Positions 8,253-16,301 of a stretch of DNA of 64,000 nucleotides are shown here, one piece after another; the first letter of the stretch is position 1; every line of letters begins with the position of its first letter. Where the stretch lies: positions 62,001 to 126,000 of the forward strand of contig NZ_CABJDK010000001.1 of the NCBI RefSeq assembly GCF_902364355.1, written 5' to 3'. The stretch is from Collinsella aerofaciens. GTDB taxonomy: Bacteria > Actinomycetota > Coriobacteriia > Coriobacteriales > Coriobacteriaceae. The notes below the pieces were generated by a model. It was not told the origin of the DNA. It made no database searches and worked only from the letters and a program-made list of their open reading frames with translations. The position numbers and the translations under genes are program-made.

Positions 8253-8573
8253 CTAGAGCCCTGCAGGCCAGCGACAGGCGGCCAAGTCGACGTGCATGTC
8301 GTCCTTAAACGCCACACCCTCCCCTAGCAAAAGCTCACGTTGAGCATCGGGACCGCCAAAAGCAAAACCATCGCATATGCGGCCATCGGCAAACACCACG
8401 CGGTGACAGGGAATCTCGCCGGGGCGCGGATTGCCATGCAGGGCATACCCCACGTACCGCGCACTTCGTGGACGTCCAGCAAGCAGCGCCACCTGACCAT
8501 ACGTGGCGACCATCCCCTCGGGGATCTGCTCGACCACCCCGTACACCCGATCAAAAAAGCCCTAAGACGCCAT
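8253..8573 (-). pseudogene. MGMT-family protein gene with an in-frame TAG at codon 4
   Basis: The protein matches the small alkyltransferase-domain family (Ada/MGMT C-terminal domain and the related ATL proteins) that recognises O6-alkylguanine in DNA. IPCHRVV carries the alkyl-acceptor cysteine, so it is of the MGMT rather than the cysteine-less ATL kind. A good ribosome site (GGAAGGGAG) precedes ATG 8573, but the frame then reads Met-Ala-Ser-TAG-Gly-Phe-Phe-Asp-Arg-Val. The family expects residues such as GFFDRV in the first helix, and CAG to TAG explains the stop. A GTG at 8546 could give a 97-residue product, but without its own ribosome site and with part of the first helix missing. I call it a probable pseudogene or a reinitiated gene. 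Confidence 0.75.
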
Positions 8574-8600
8574 TGCTCGCTCCCTTCCACCCGGAAAAGC

Positions 8601-8643
8601 ATAAACCATCACAAAGGGGACAGGCACCTTTGTGATGGTTTAT
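8601..8643. repeat. Intergenic palindromic repeat family A, copy 2
   Basis: ATAAACCATCACAAAGG (8601-8617) pairs perfectly with 8627-8643. Relative to copy 1 the stem has T-A in place of C-G on both arms (CATC/GATG instead of CACC/GGTG), a compensatory change that keeps the pairing. Confidence 0.9.
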
Positions 8644-8653
8644 GGCAGGTCGG

Positions 8654-9508
8654 TTAGTTGGCGGGCTGGAAGAAGGCTACTGCCACGGCGCCGGGGCCAA
8701 CGTGGGTTCCGATGGTGGCGCCGATGGTGTGAACGGGCAGTTCGCCCTCGGTGTGACCAGCCCACAGTGCCGCGCTGTCCTCGATATACTTCTTGAGCAC
8801 CGCATCCGAAAGACCCGTATAGCCGAGCGCCAGCGGCATGGAAAAGTCGATGCCGCCCGCCTTTTCGACCTTTTGGTTCAGCAGGTTGCGGCCGTTCTTG
8901 GAACCGCGCGCCTTGCCCAGCTGCACGATCAGACCGTCCTCGACAGCCACCACGGGCTTCACGTTGAGCAGCGTGCCCACGGCGCCGGCCGCAGCAGACA
9001 GACGACCGCCGCGCACCAGGTACTCCAGCGTCTCGAGCAGGCCGATAACCACCACACGGTCGCGCACGGCCTCGACAGCCGCCGCGATCTGAGATGCACT
9101 GCGGCCCTCGTCCACCAAGCGCAGCGCATACTCGACCAGGACGCGCTCGCCCAGGGTGACGTTGTTGCTGTCTACCACGAACACGTCGCCACCTGGCGCC
9201 TCGGCAAGTGCGGTACGGGCACTCTGATTGGTGCCTGATAGCTTAGCGCCCACGGTAATAATCACAGCCTCGTCGCCGGCCTCACGTGCTTCGGCAATCG
9301 CCTGCGAAAACGCGTACGGGTTGACCTGGCCGGTCTTGGGCAGCTCGTCGCGCTCCACAAGCATCTCGTAAAAGCGCTGGTGATCGATGTCGACGCCATC
9401 CATATACACATCGGTGCCAAAGGTGACGGACAGCGGCAGAACACGCAGAGCGGGGTGCTCCGCCGGCGACATATCGCTGGCGGAATCGGTAATAATGCGG
9501 ACGGACAT
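8654..9508 (-). CDS. DegV family protein (fatty-acid binding)
   Basis: DegV proteins bind a long-chain fatty acid and in some Firmicutes act as FakB, the carrier of the fatty-acid kinase. The 284 residues start with MSVRIITDSASDMSP, the family's N-terminal strand and DSxxD motif, have the KTGQVNP loop near residue 75, AKLSGTNQSA near 95, GRLSAAAGAVGTLLNVKP near 165, and the final GTHVGPGAVAVAF. The start at 9508 was chosen over an upstream in-frame codon since AAAGGA lies just before it. It is one of three DegV genes in this window. A fakA partner is not seen here. Confidence 0.92.
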   Translation of the reverse strand: MSVRIITDSASDMSPAEHPALRVLPLSVTFGTDVYMDGVDIDHQRFYEMLVERDELPKTGQVNPYAFSQAIAEAREAGDEAVIITVGAKLSGTNQSARTALAEAPGGDVFVVDSNNVTLGERVLVEYALRLVDEGRSASQIAAAVEAVRDRVVVIGLLETLEYLVRGGRLSAAAGAVGTLLNVKPVVAVEDGLIVQLGKARGSKNGRNLLNQKVEKAGGIDFSMPLALGYTGLSDAVLKKYIEDSAALWAGHTEGELPVHTIGATIGTHVGPGAVAVAFFQPAN

Positions 9509-9627
9509 AGCGAATCCTTTCTTGCGCAGGTCTCGCGCAGGGAATTTTGACAGCAATGTCCCGGCACGGCGTACGCGCTCAAACGGGACGATGCAGTTCT
9601 TGGCTGAAAGCTAGCTCCAGCGCGGCT

Positions 9628-10077
9628 CTAGATCTCGCGCAAGGTGTTGAGAATCGTGCGCAGCGACGCATACATCTGCTCGCGCTGCTCCACACCCATA
9701 GCCTTACCGGTGGTATCGAGCACCTCGCGAATGATGCGGTCCGCCTCGCTCATGCTCTCGCCGCCTAGAGCGGTCAGGCGCACCGGAGCACGATACTTAA
9801 CGGCGGCATCGCCCGAATCATCGACCTCAACGTAACCGCCCTCCTCCAGATGCGCGAGCGTGCGCGAAACGGCGGCACGGGTCACGCCTGCCATGCGAGC
9901 CAGGTCAGCACCAGTCAGGCCGTCCTTGCTGCGCTCAAGATAGTACAGGCACATAACGTCGGAGCCCTTGAGGCCCAGCCTTGCGCCCTCGGATGTCTTA
10001 ATGCGCTGGATCTCCTTGTAGAGCCCGCTGATCAGTCCGACAAAGTCCTCGAAACGTGTCTCGTCGTTCTGCTGCAT
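9628..10077 (-). CDS. MarR family transcriptional regulator
   Basis: This is a 149-residue dimeric winged-helix DNA-binding protein. The recognition-helix region is DLARMAGVTRAAVSRTLAHLEEGGYVEVDD around residues 58-87, followed by the wing and the C-terminal dimer helices. It lies 119 bases upstream of the DegV gene on the same strand and could be cotranscribed with it. The effector is unknown. No clear palindromic operator could be singled out upstream. Confidence 0.9.
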   Translation of the reverse strand: MQQNDETRFEDFVGLISGLYKEIQRIKTSEGARLGLKGSDVMCLYYLERSKDGLTGADLARMAGVTRAAVSRTLAHLEEGGYVEVDDSGDAAVKYRAPVRLTALGGESMSEADRIIREVLDTTGKAMGVEQREQMYASLRTILNTLREI

Positions 10078-10181
10078 GGGAGACGACCGCCTTTCGCTTG
10101 CATAATGCTAACGGGTAAACATCTTAGCCGTATCCAGCGACCGCCGGCCCTGCGTGCCTCATTTGTTGACCCATCAACATA

Positions 10182-10220
10182 AAAATCACCACAAAGGACA
10201 GGCGCCTTTGTGGTGATTTT
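10182..10220. repeat. Intergenic palindromic repeat family A, copy 3
   Basis: AAAATCACCACAAAGG (10182-10197) pairs perfectly with 10205-10220 across ACAGGCG. The outer part is AAAATC/GATTTT where copy 1 has AACC/GGTT, again with both arms changed together. Confidence 0.9.
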
Positions 10221-10245
10221 GGGCATCAATAGGTTCTAGGCGCCG

Positions 10246-10965
10246 CTACAGCTCCACACAGGGATTGTCGCGGGTCACAAGCGTCTTAACGACAACCGTC
10301 GCTCCCAGATAGCGCTCGAGCAAATCGGCAAGACGGTCGATGGCGGCCTGGCAGTCCTCCATTCGCTCGGGCTCCACGCACTCAATCGCCAGGAACGCGT
10401 CGGCCGAATCGTCGGACAGGGCCGTTCGAACGCCGTCGCGCCAGTTCCAGCAGCGGCACACGGCGCCCGCATCATCGATGTAGGCGAGCTCGCCGGGCAG
10501 CGTCGGGTCATCCGCTTCCTCGCCAAGAGGCAAGAACGCATCGCCACCGTCGGTCACCTTCAAGCGAAGGTCTCCCTCGATCGCATGCAGATCCTCGCCT
10601 CCCACGGGCAGCGCGTAGGTCAGCGACACCGTGTTGTAGATGTCCACCGCGGGCGTAATGTGGCCCACCGGCTTGCCTTTGAGCACGCGCTTGAGCAAGT
10701 TCTCGATCGAGCAGCGGGCGCCTTTCTTGGTCTTGAACAGACGATAGGCCTCGCGCCATGCCTTGACCGGTGCGTTCTCGCTGATAGTGTCGCTGGTCAG
10801 ATGACGCTCCACATCGATATTGGCGCGGTCGAGCAACGCCGCAATCGCATCCACGTCCTCTTGAGGAATCTGAGCCGTGGGCTTCATGCCCTCCACGACC
10901 ACAACACCGACCGCTGCCTGCGGAAACAGCTCCCAGAATGAATCCTCGGCAATAAAGCCTTTCAT
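10246..10965 (-). CDS. B3/B4 tRNA-binding domain protein (PheT-like)
   Basis: The 239 residues resemble the free-standing B3/B4 proteins (COG3382), homologous to the editing module of the phenylalanyl-tRNA synthetase beta chain. Typical pieces are WREAYRLFKTKKGARCSIENLLKR near residue 75, VDIYNTVSLTYALPVGGEDL near 112 and GELAYIDDAGAVCRCWNWRDG near 165. Such proteins are presumed to act on mischarged tRNA or a free amino acid, but the substrate is not settled. AAGGGAG lies seven bases before the ATG at 10965, which overrules an ATG five codons upstream. Confidence 0.85.
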   Translation of the reverse strand: MKGFIAEDSFWELFPQAAVGVVVVEGMKPTAQIPQEDVDAIAALLDRANIDVERHLTSDTISENAPVKAWREAYRLFKTKKGARCSIENLLKRVLKGKPVGHITPAVDIYNTVSLTYALPVGGEDLHAIEGDLRLKVTDGGDAFLPLGEEADDPTLPGELAYIDDAGAVCRCWNWRDGVRTALSDDSADAFLAIECVEPERMEDCQAAIDRLADLLERYLGATVVVKTLVTRDNPCVEL

Positions 10966-11140
10966 ACGTGCTCCCTTCATCGTGCGCGCCCGAGTGAGGG
11001 CGCCTAAACAAAAAGTGCCCTTACAACGGCCACCTTCAAAGTCCTACGGTGCCGTCACAAGAACGCTTGCGCTGTCCCCATCCGGAGAAGGGGACGATAT
11101 GTCAGGCGCATTGTAACCCGAGTCATCCACGCGAGCAAAA

Positions 11141-11173
11141 CCACCACAAAGGTGCCTGTCCCCTTTGTGGTGG
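11141..11173. repeat. Intergenic palindromic repeat family A, copy 4 (opposite orientation)
   Basis: CCACCACAAAGG (11141-11152) pairs with CCTTTGTGGTGG (11162-11173). The loop reads TGCCTGTCC, the complement of the GGACAGGCA loop in the other copies, so this copy is inserted in the other orientation. It lies 19 bases past the pckA stop. Confidence 0.9.
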
Positions 11174-11192
11174 ATATGGACTCACGGCGAAG

Positions 11193-12863
11193 CTAGTGGC
11201 GAAGTCCCAGCAGCCCGCGGCCGCGATGACGGGCGTCGGCGTGTACTTGAACGTGCGGGCCTGCGGCTTTGACGGACTCGGGCAGGTGCGAGTACTTCTT
11301 CTCGAAGTTCTCCTCGAACATCACCGCCAGGTTGTGCGCGGCCTCGTCGAAGCGCGCGGTGCTCTGCCAGTACTGGCGCGGCACCAGGATGCCGTCGGGC
11401 ACACCGTGGCACGTAGTGGGAATGTCGACATTAAAGATGTCGTCGTGCACGAACTCGCTGTCCTCGATGGTGCCGTCGAGGGCGCGGGCCACCAGGGCGC
11501 GCGTGTAGGCAAGCTCGATGCGATGACCCACGCCGTAGCCGCCGCCGATCCAGCCGGTGTTGACCAGGTACACACGCGTGCGGCCGTCGGCAATGCGCTC
11601 GCCGAGCATCTTGGCGTAAACCATGGGGTCGAGTGGCATAAACGGCTCGCCGAACAGCGAAGAGAACGTGGGCGTAGGCTCGGTGACGCCGACCTCGGTG
11701 CCGGGGATCTTGGCCGTAAAGCCCGTCACAAAGTGATACATGGCGGCATCGGCCGTTAGACGCGAGATGGGCGGCAACACGCCAAAGGCATCGCAGGTCA
11801 AAAACAGTACGACGCTCGGAGTGGTGCCCATGCCCTTGGTCCACGCGTTGGGGATATGCTCGACGGGGTAGGCCACGCGCGTATTGTGCGTGATCGAGAC
11901 GTCATCATAGTTGGGCTTGCGATTCTCATCGAGCACCACGTTTTCGCAGATGGCGCCAAAGCGAACAGCGTTGAAGATCTCGGGCTCGTGGAACGCGTCC
12001 AGGCCCTCGCACTTGGCGTAGCAGCCGCCCTCGATGTTAAAGATGCCCATATCGGACCAACCGTGCTCGTCGTCGCCGATCAGCAGGCGCGTGGGGTTGG
12101 CCGAAAGCGTGGTCTTGCCGGTGCCCGACAGGCCAAAGAACACGGCGGTCTCATGCGTGACGGGATCCATGCTAGCCGAGCAGTGCATGGGCAGCACGTC
12201 GTCCTCGACGGGCAGCAAATAATTCATAACGCTAAAGATCGACTTTTTAATCTCGCCGGAGTAGCCGGTGCCGGCGACCAGAATCACGCGTTCCTGGAAA
12301 TTGATGACCACGGCGGCGCTGGAGTTGAGGCCCTTGATGGCAGGGTCGCACTGGTAACCGGGCGCTGCGAGCACGCAGAAGTCGGGCTCGCCGGTGCGCG
12401 CGATTTCGCGGGCGAGCGGGCGGGCGAGCATCTGCTTAATAAAGAGTGCCTGGCTGGCACGCTCGCAGGCAACGAGCAGGCGACGCGTGTGGTTGCGGTC
12501 GGCGCCCGCCATGCCGCGGGTGACGAACACGTCGCGCTCGTTGAGATAGTCGACGATGCCGGCCTTGATGGCCTCATAGCTCTCGACGGACAGCGGGCGG
12601 TTGACGGCGCCCCAGGCAATTTTGTCGTGGACATCGGGGGTGTCGACGATAAAGCGGTCATTGGGGGAACGGCCGGTACGCTCCCCCGTCTCGATCACCA
12701 GCGCGCCGTTGGATGCCATGCGGCCTTCTTCGCGGCGGATAGCGTGCTCGACGAGCTCCGCGGCGGGTAGATCGACCAGCAGACGGGGCTGATTCTCGGC
12801 GGGATCTTCGACCAGCGTAATACCAAAGTTGGACAAAACATCTGCAGGGGTAACACCAGGCAT
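11193..12863 (-). CDS. pckA: Phosphoenolpyruvate carboxykinase (ATP)
   Basis: It interconverts oxaloacetate plus ATP with PEP, CO2 and ADP; in anaerobic gut bacteria it often runs towards oxaloacetate. The 556 residues contain GLSGTGKTTLSA (P-loop, near residue 265), the TGYSGEIKKSIF segment near 228 with the catalytic lysine and metal-site neighbours, FNIEGGCYAKC near 298 and NTRVAYPVEHIPNA near 350. AAAGGAGG is placed before the ATG at 12863; the frame stays open upstream but without a start signal. It is monocistronic, between two repeat-bearing gaps. Confidence 0.96.
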   Translation of the reverse strand: MPGVTPADVLSNFGITLVEDPAENQPRLLVDLPAAELVEHAIRREEGRMASNGALVIETGERTGRSPNDRFIVDTPDVHDKIAWGAVNRPLSVESYEAIKAGIVDYLNERDVFVTRGMAGADRNHTRRLLVACERASQALFIKQMLARPLAREIARTGEPDFCVLAAPGYQCDPAIKGLNSSAAVVINFQERVILVAGTGYSGEIKKSIFSVMNYLLPVEDDVLPMHCSASMDPVTHETAVFFGLSGTGKTTLSANPTRLLIGDDEHGWSDMGIFNIEGGCYAKCEGLDAFHEPEIFNAVRFGAICENVVLDENRKPNYDDVSITHNTRVAYPVEHIPNAWTKGMGTTPSVVLFLTCDAFGVLPPISRLTADAAMYHFVTGFTAKIPGTEVGVTEPTPTFSSLFGEPFMPLDPMVYAKMLGERIADGRTRVYLVNTGWIGGGYGVGHRIELAYTRALVARALDGTIEDSEFVHDDIFNVDIPTTCHGVPDGILVPRQYWQSTARFDEAAHNLAVMFEENFEKKYSHLPESVKAAGPHVQVHADARHRGRGLLGLRH

Positions 12864-13008
12864 GGGGCCTCCTTTAAAAACGCGACACGTGGACGCGACG
12901 CGCACTTTACTCACGTAAAGCTCGTTGTACCCGATATGCAAAAACGTTTTTGCGGCAACGGCGAAGCGCCCGCCCAACGGTCAAAAATCACAGGCAAGCG
13001 GCCTAGCC

Positions 13009-13140
13009 ATTGGGGACATTCTTAAACGACTAGTCGTTGGGGACACTCATGAACAGGCAACAACCAAGGAGTGTCCCCGGATACCGGCACTTAGGGACGT
13101 TCCTAAAATGCCGGCACATAAGGAACGTCCCCAAGTATCG
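13009..13140. repeat. Intergenic repeat family B, copy 2 (composite)
   Basis: This is the longest copy. It has TTGGGGACATTCTTAAACG, the palindrome AACGACTAGTCGTT, TTGGGGACACTC, then AAGGAGTGTCCCC, TACCGGCA, AGGGACGTTCCT, TGCCGGCA and AAGGAACGTCCCCAAGT. It lies upstream of pckA and of the divergent flippase gene and fills much of the region between them. Confidence 0.85.
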
Positions 13141-13242
13141 ACTACTGAATGGTGCCGCCGAAATTATTGAACAACCTGTTCAAAAACACGAGCAAACGCC
13201 GCCGCGTCTATACTAGAGCGCAGCAACAGAAAGGACTCCGCT

Positions 13243-14823
13243 TTGAGCATCACGCCCCTCGATAGCATTCGCCGCGCCATCGCCCGCCGCAATGGCGTCG
13301 CCGACCCCGCCGCAACGAGCGGCGGTACCGCAAAGGCCCAGGGCGGACGCATCGAGAACGGCCTGTTCCCCGCCTCTCACACAGCCGAAGAGCTCGCGCG
13401 CATCCAGGAGCTGAGCCAGCGCAACGCCGGCGGCCCCAACAGCGGACAGGCCACGCGCCGTCGCCGCGAGCGCGATCGCGAGCCCGGCCCCATTCACCGC
13501 ATGGTGAACGCCTGGTGGAACCGTCTGCTCGGCGCCGTCTACGGCGGCGGCTTCTCCACGCAGGAAGCCGAATACGAGGAGCACGCCACCCGCCGCGACT
13601 ATCTCTGGAATACCCTGGGCACCGCCGTGTGGGGCTTCGCGTTTCCCCTGCTCACCATTGTGTCCACGCAGCTTGTGGGCGCCGAGGAAGCCGGTAAGTT
13701 CTCCATCGCCTTTGTCACCGGCACGCTCATCATGATCGCGTGCAACTACGGCGTGCGCAATTTTCAGGTCTCGGACATCGACGAAACGACGTCCTTTGCC
13801 TCCTACCAGCTCAACCGCTGGCTTTGCGGAGCGCTCGCCCTAGGCTGCGGCCTCATGTACAGCAGCGCCCGCGGCTATGACGCGCAGATGGCGACGATCG
13901 GCCTGGGCGTCTACCTGTATAAGGTGATCGACGGCATCGCCGACGTGTACGAGGGTCGCCTGCAGCAGGCCGATAAACTCTACCTGGCCGGCATGAGCCA
14001 AACGCTACGCTCCGTCGGCGTCATCGCGGTCTTTAGCTTGGCGTTGTTCCTTACACACAGCATGCCCATCGCGGCCATGGCCATGGGTGTCACCGCCATC
14101 GCCTCGCTCGTGCTGGTCACCGCGCCGCTCGCCCTGCTCGAGACCGAAAAATCGCGTCGCGTGAGCCTGCGCGAGGTCGGCCACCTGTTTGTCCAGTGCG
14201 CTCCGCTCTTTGGTGCACTGTTCCTGTTCAACCTCATCGAGAGCATGCCCAAGTTTGTGATGGAAGGCACGCTGGCCTACAAATACCAGCTGTACTTTAA
14301 TGCCCTGTTCTTTCCGGCACAGGCTATTTTGCTGAGCATCGGATTTATCTATAAACCGCAGCTTTTGCGTCTGTCGAGCATTTGGGCGAACCCGCGCAAG
14401 CGCCGCCGTTTTGACTTGATTATTATTGCCGTTATGGCGCTGATTGTGGCCATCACCGGCGTGTGCGCCGCATTTATGGCCGGCCCCGGCATTCCCCTCA
14501 TGAGCTTTATGTACGGGCTCAACTTTGAGCGCTACCGCACATTGGCACTGCTGATGGTCGTCGCCGGCGGCGTAACCGCGGCCATCGACTTTATCTACGC
14601 CATCATCACGGTGCTGCGCCACGCTGGAGACGTCACCAAGATCTACCTGATCTGCTTTGCCGTGAGCGTGGTGCTCCCGGTGATCCTGATCAATCTGCTG
14701 GGCCTGATGGGTGCCGTCGTAAGCTACCTGGCTATCATGGCCCTACTGCTGGTGCTGTTGATTGTCGAGTACGTCCACATCCGCCAGCGCATCGAGCGCG
14801 ACCGGAACCCATACGGCGCCTAA
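13243..14823 (+). CDS. Polysaccharide flippase-like membrane protein
   Basis: The 526 residues comprise a charged, probably cytoplasmic N-terminal region of about 115 residues and then roughly twelve hydrophobic helices. The overall pattern resembles the Wzx/MATE-type exporters of the MOP superfamily, which flip lipid-linked sugars across the membrane, but there is no single diagnostic motif. The start is a TTG codon at 13243 preceded by AGAAAGGAC at about seven bases. The long arginine-rich N-terminal extension is unlike most flippases. It stands alone, with no glycosyltransferase next to it. Confidence 0.65.
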   Translation: MSITPLDSIRRAIARRNGVADPAATSGGTAKAQGGRIENGLFPASHTAEELARIQELSQRNAGGPNSGQATRRRRERDREPGPIHRMVNAWWNRLLGAVYGGGFSTQEAEYEEHATRRDYLWNTLGTAVWGFAFPLLTIVSTQLVGAEEAGKFSIAFVTGTLIMIACNYGVRNFQVSDIDETTSFASYQLNRWLCGALALGCGLMYSSARGYDAQMATIGLGVYLYKVIDGIADVYEGRLQQADKLYLAGMSQTLRSVGVIAVFSLALFLTHSMPIAAMAMGVTAIASLVLVTAPLALLETEKSRRVSLREVGHLFVQCAPLFGALFLFNLIESMPKFVMEGTLAYKYQLYFNALFFPAQAILLSIGFIYKPQLLRLSSIWANPRKRRRFDLIIIAVMALIVAITGVCAAFMAGPGIPLMSFMYGLNFERYRTLALLMVVAGGVTAAIDFIYAIITVLRHAGDVTKIYLICFAVSVVLPVILINLLGLMGAVVSYLAIMALLLVLLIVEYVHIRQRIERDRNPYGA

Positions 14824-14902
14824 TTAGTTGCCCCCGGTCACCGGAATTTGCGATGGAATCACTCCGACTGGGGTCTCGTTGCGGACAATATGCATCACGC
14901 AA

Positions 14903-15029
14903 AACTAAGTGAGTAGACTTTTACCGAATCCCCGACCACGCCGACAAAGCACAAGTCTGTGACCTGCGGTTTTATTGAGGCAAATATGTTGGGTGCTCGG
15001 CATCTCCAAAAAAGTCTACTCACTTAGTT
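14903..15029. mobile_element. MITE-like element with 20-bp terminal inverted repeats
   Basis: AACTAAGTGAGTAGACTTTT (14903-14922) is repeated exactly in inverted form at 15010-15029. The 87-base interior is less GC-rich and has no reading frame of note. I see no clear target-site duplication. It may be a non-autonomous transposon or a repeat that folds as a long stem. Confidence 0.6.
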
Positions 15030-15038
15030 AGCGGGCAG

Positions 15039-15129
15039 CCAAATGATTATTTAATCCCCGTCCCAGAAAAATCATTTGGTGGGCAGAAGGACAAAAGTAG
15101 TCAAAAAGACCCCGTCCCAAATTAGCTAC
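15039..15129. repeat. Intergenic repeat family C, copy 2, plus a related third block
   Basis: CCAAATGATT (15039-15048) and AATCATTTGG (15070-15079) flank the TTAATCCCCGTCCCAGAAA core seen at 3947-3983. A second block, GTAGTCAAAAAGACCCCG followed by TCCCAAATTAGCTACC (15097-15130), has the same CCCCGTCCCA core and GTAG/CTAC ends. Part of that block, as GGGGTTAGCTAATTTG, is also seen at 17910-17925. Confidence 0.65.
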
Positions 15130-15141
15130 CCCTTGCAGCGT

Positions 15142-15981
15142 TTATTCGCCCGGGTTGATGTTTGCGTAGAACTCCGCCCCGTCGTCCAAGCGCAGGATGC
15201 CAACGCGGCCGAACTCGGAACCGGTGGCCGCCGCGCAGTCAATATCGATACGATCGGGCACGCCGGCGGCACCCTCGCCACCCAAGCGCACAATCTGCCC
15301 GCGGCCCGACTCCTCGTCGAGTCCCGCCAAACCGCCAACCTCGCAATAGCGCCCCAGCGATACCGTGGGCGTGTGGCCGCTCACCACGACCGGACCCTTG
15401 CCCTCGGCAGAAAGCAGCCCCGTCGGAGCATCCCAGTAGCCGTGACGAATCCAGAGCAAGTCATCAGACGACTGCACGGCGAGCATTTGCTGTAGCAACT
15501 CGCTATCGGCATCGACCGCTCCCCTGCCGTCGCCGCAATCGACACCATGCTCAAGCAAAAACGCACGCGCCGCCTCGGCCTGAATGCCGGCGTGCACCAG
15601 CAGGTACGGCCGCTCGGCAGTCTCGACCACCGCATAGAGCGGCAGCCCGGCCATCCAGCGCACCAGTTCCTCGTACGCCTCAAATTCCATTTCGTTGAGC
15701 TGCTGGCGCGTGGTCCAACCGCCGTTGATATCCCAGGTCTCGGCATCGAGCAGGTCCTGACCAATGATCGCGTCGAGCATAATCTGCTCGTGGTTGCCCT
15801 TAAGCACGCGAGTGTTGGGCAGCGACCGCACCAAGTTGATGACGCCGACCGGATCGGGACCGCGGTCGATCATGTCGCCCAGCACATACAGCGTGTCGTC
15901 GGACGTCAGCGAGATTTTGGAAAGGGCCTCGTCCAGCGCGCGCACGTGCCCGTGAGCATCAGATGTCACATAGATCGCCAT
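15142..15981 (-). CDS. PPP-family metallophosphatase (serine/threonine phosphatase-like)
   Basis: This is a calcineurin-like phosphatase of 279 residues. The metal-binding motifs appear in order: DAHGH (8-12), GDMIDRG (about 35-41), KGNHEQ (about 60), LVHAG (about 127) and SGHTP (about 200). This set is typical of the bacterial PrpA/PrpE-like and bis-tetraphosphatase-like enzymes, so the substrate may be a phosphoprotein or a dinucleotide. AAAGG lies seven bases before the ATG. It is a single gene. Confidence 0.9.
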   Translation of the reverse strand: MAIYVTSDAHGHVRALDEALSKISLTSDDTLYVLGDMIDRGPDPVGVINLVRSLPNTRVLKGNHEQIMLDAIIGQDLLDAETWDINGGWTTRQQLNEMEFEAYEELVRWMAGLPLYAVVETAERPYLLVHAGIQAEAARAFLLEHGVDCGDGRGAVDADSELLQQMLAVQSSDDLLWIRHGYWDAPTGLLSAEGKGPVVVSGHTPTVSLGRYCEVGGLAGLDEESGRGQIVRLGGEGAAGVPDRIDIDCAAATGSEFGRVGILRLDDGAEFYANINPGE

Positions 15982-16301
15982 GGAACGCCTTTCCCTGCAT
16001 TACGGCCGAAGCCCGATGCCACGACTAAAACTTCAAGTTGAACTTAAACGTTACCCATTGTACTCCGTTGCAATAAAGCTGGAAAGTGCCGGCGCAGCCA
16101 ACGGCCACAAGCGGCCGCCCGCACACCCCGGAAATACCGCGTCACCAGCATCAACACCCCGCCCAGCGCCGCCCCCGCCCCGGCCTCGTGTCGAAAATGC
16201 GCATGTCAGCAATCCGCCCCCATAAACCCACCACCTTTGGGTACAAATAACCGCAGATAACTGACCGTGCCACGCCAACCACCCAGGAGCGGACACTATC
16301 C
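15982..16301. other. 320-base gap between divergent genes
   Basis: This is the shared upstream region of the phosphatase (minus) and the antiporter (plus). AGGAG at about 16284 can serve the antiporter start. I see no palindrome, RNA fold or small gene that I would support. Confidence 0.4.
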
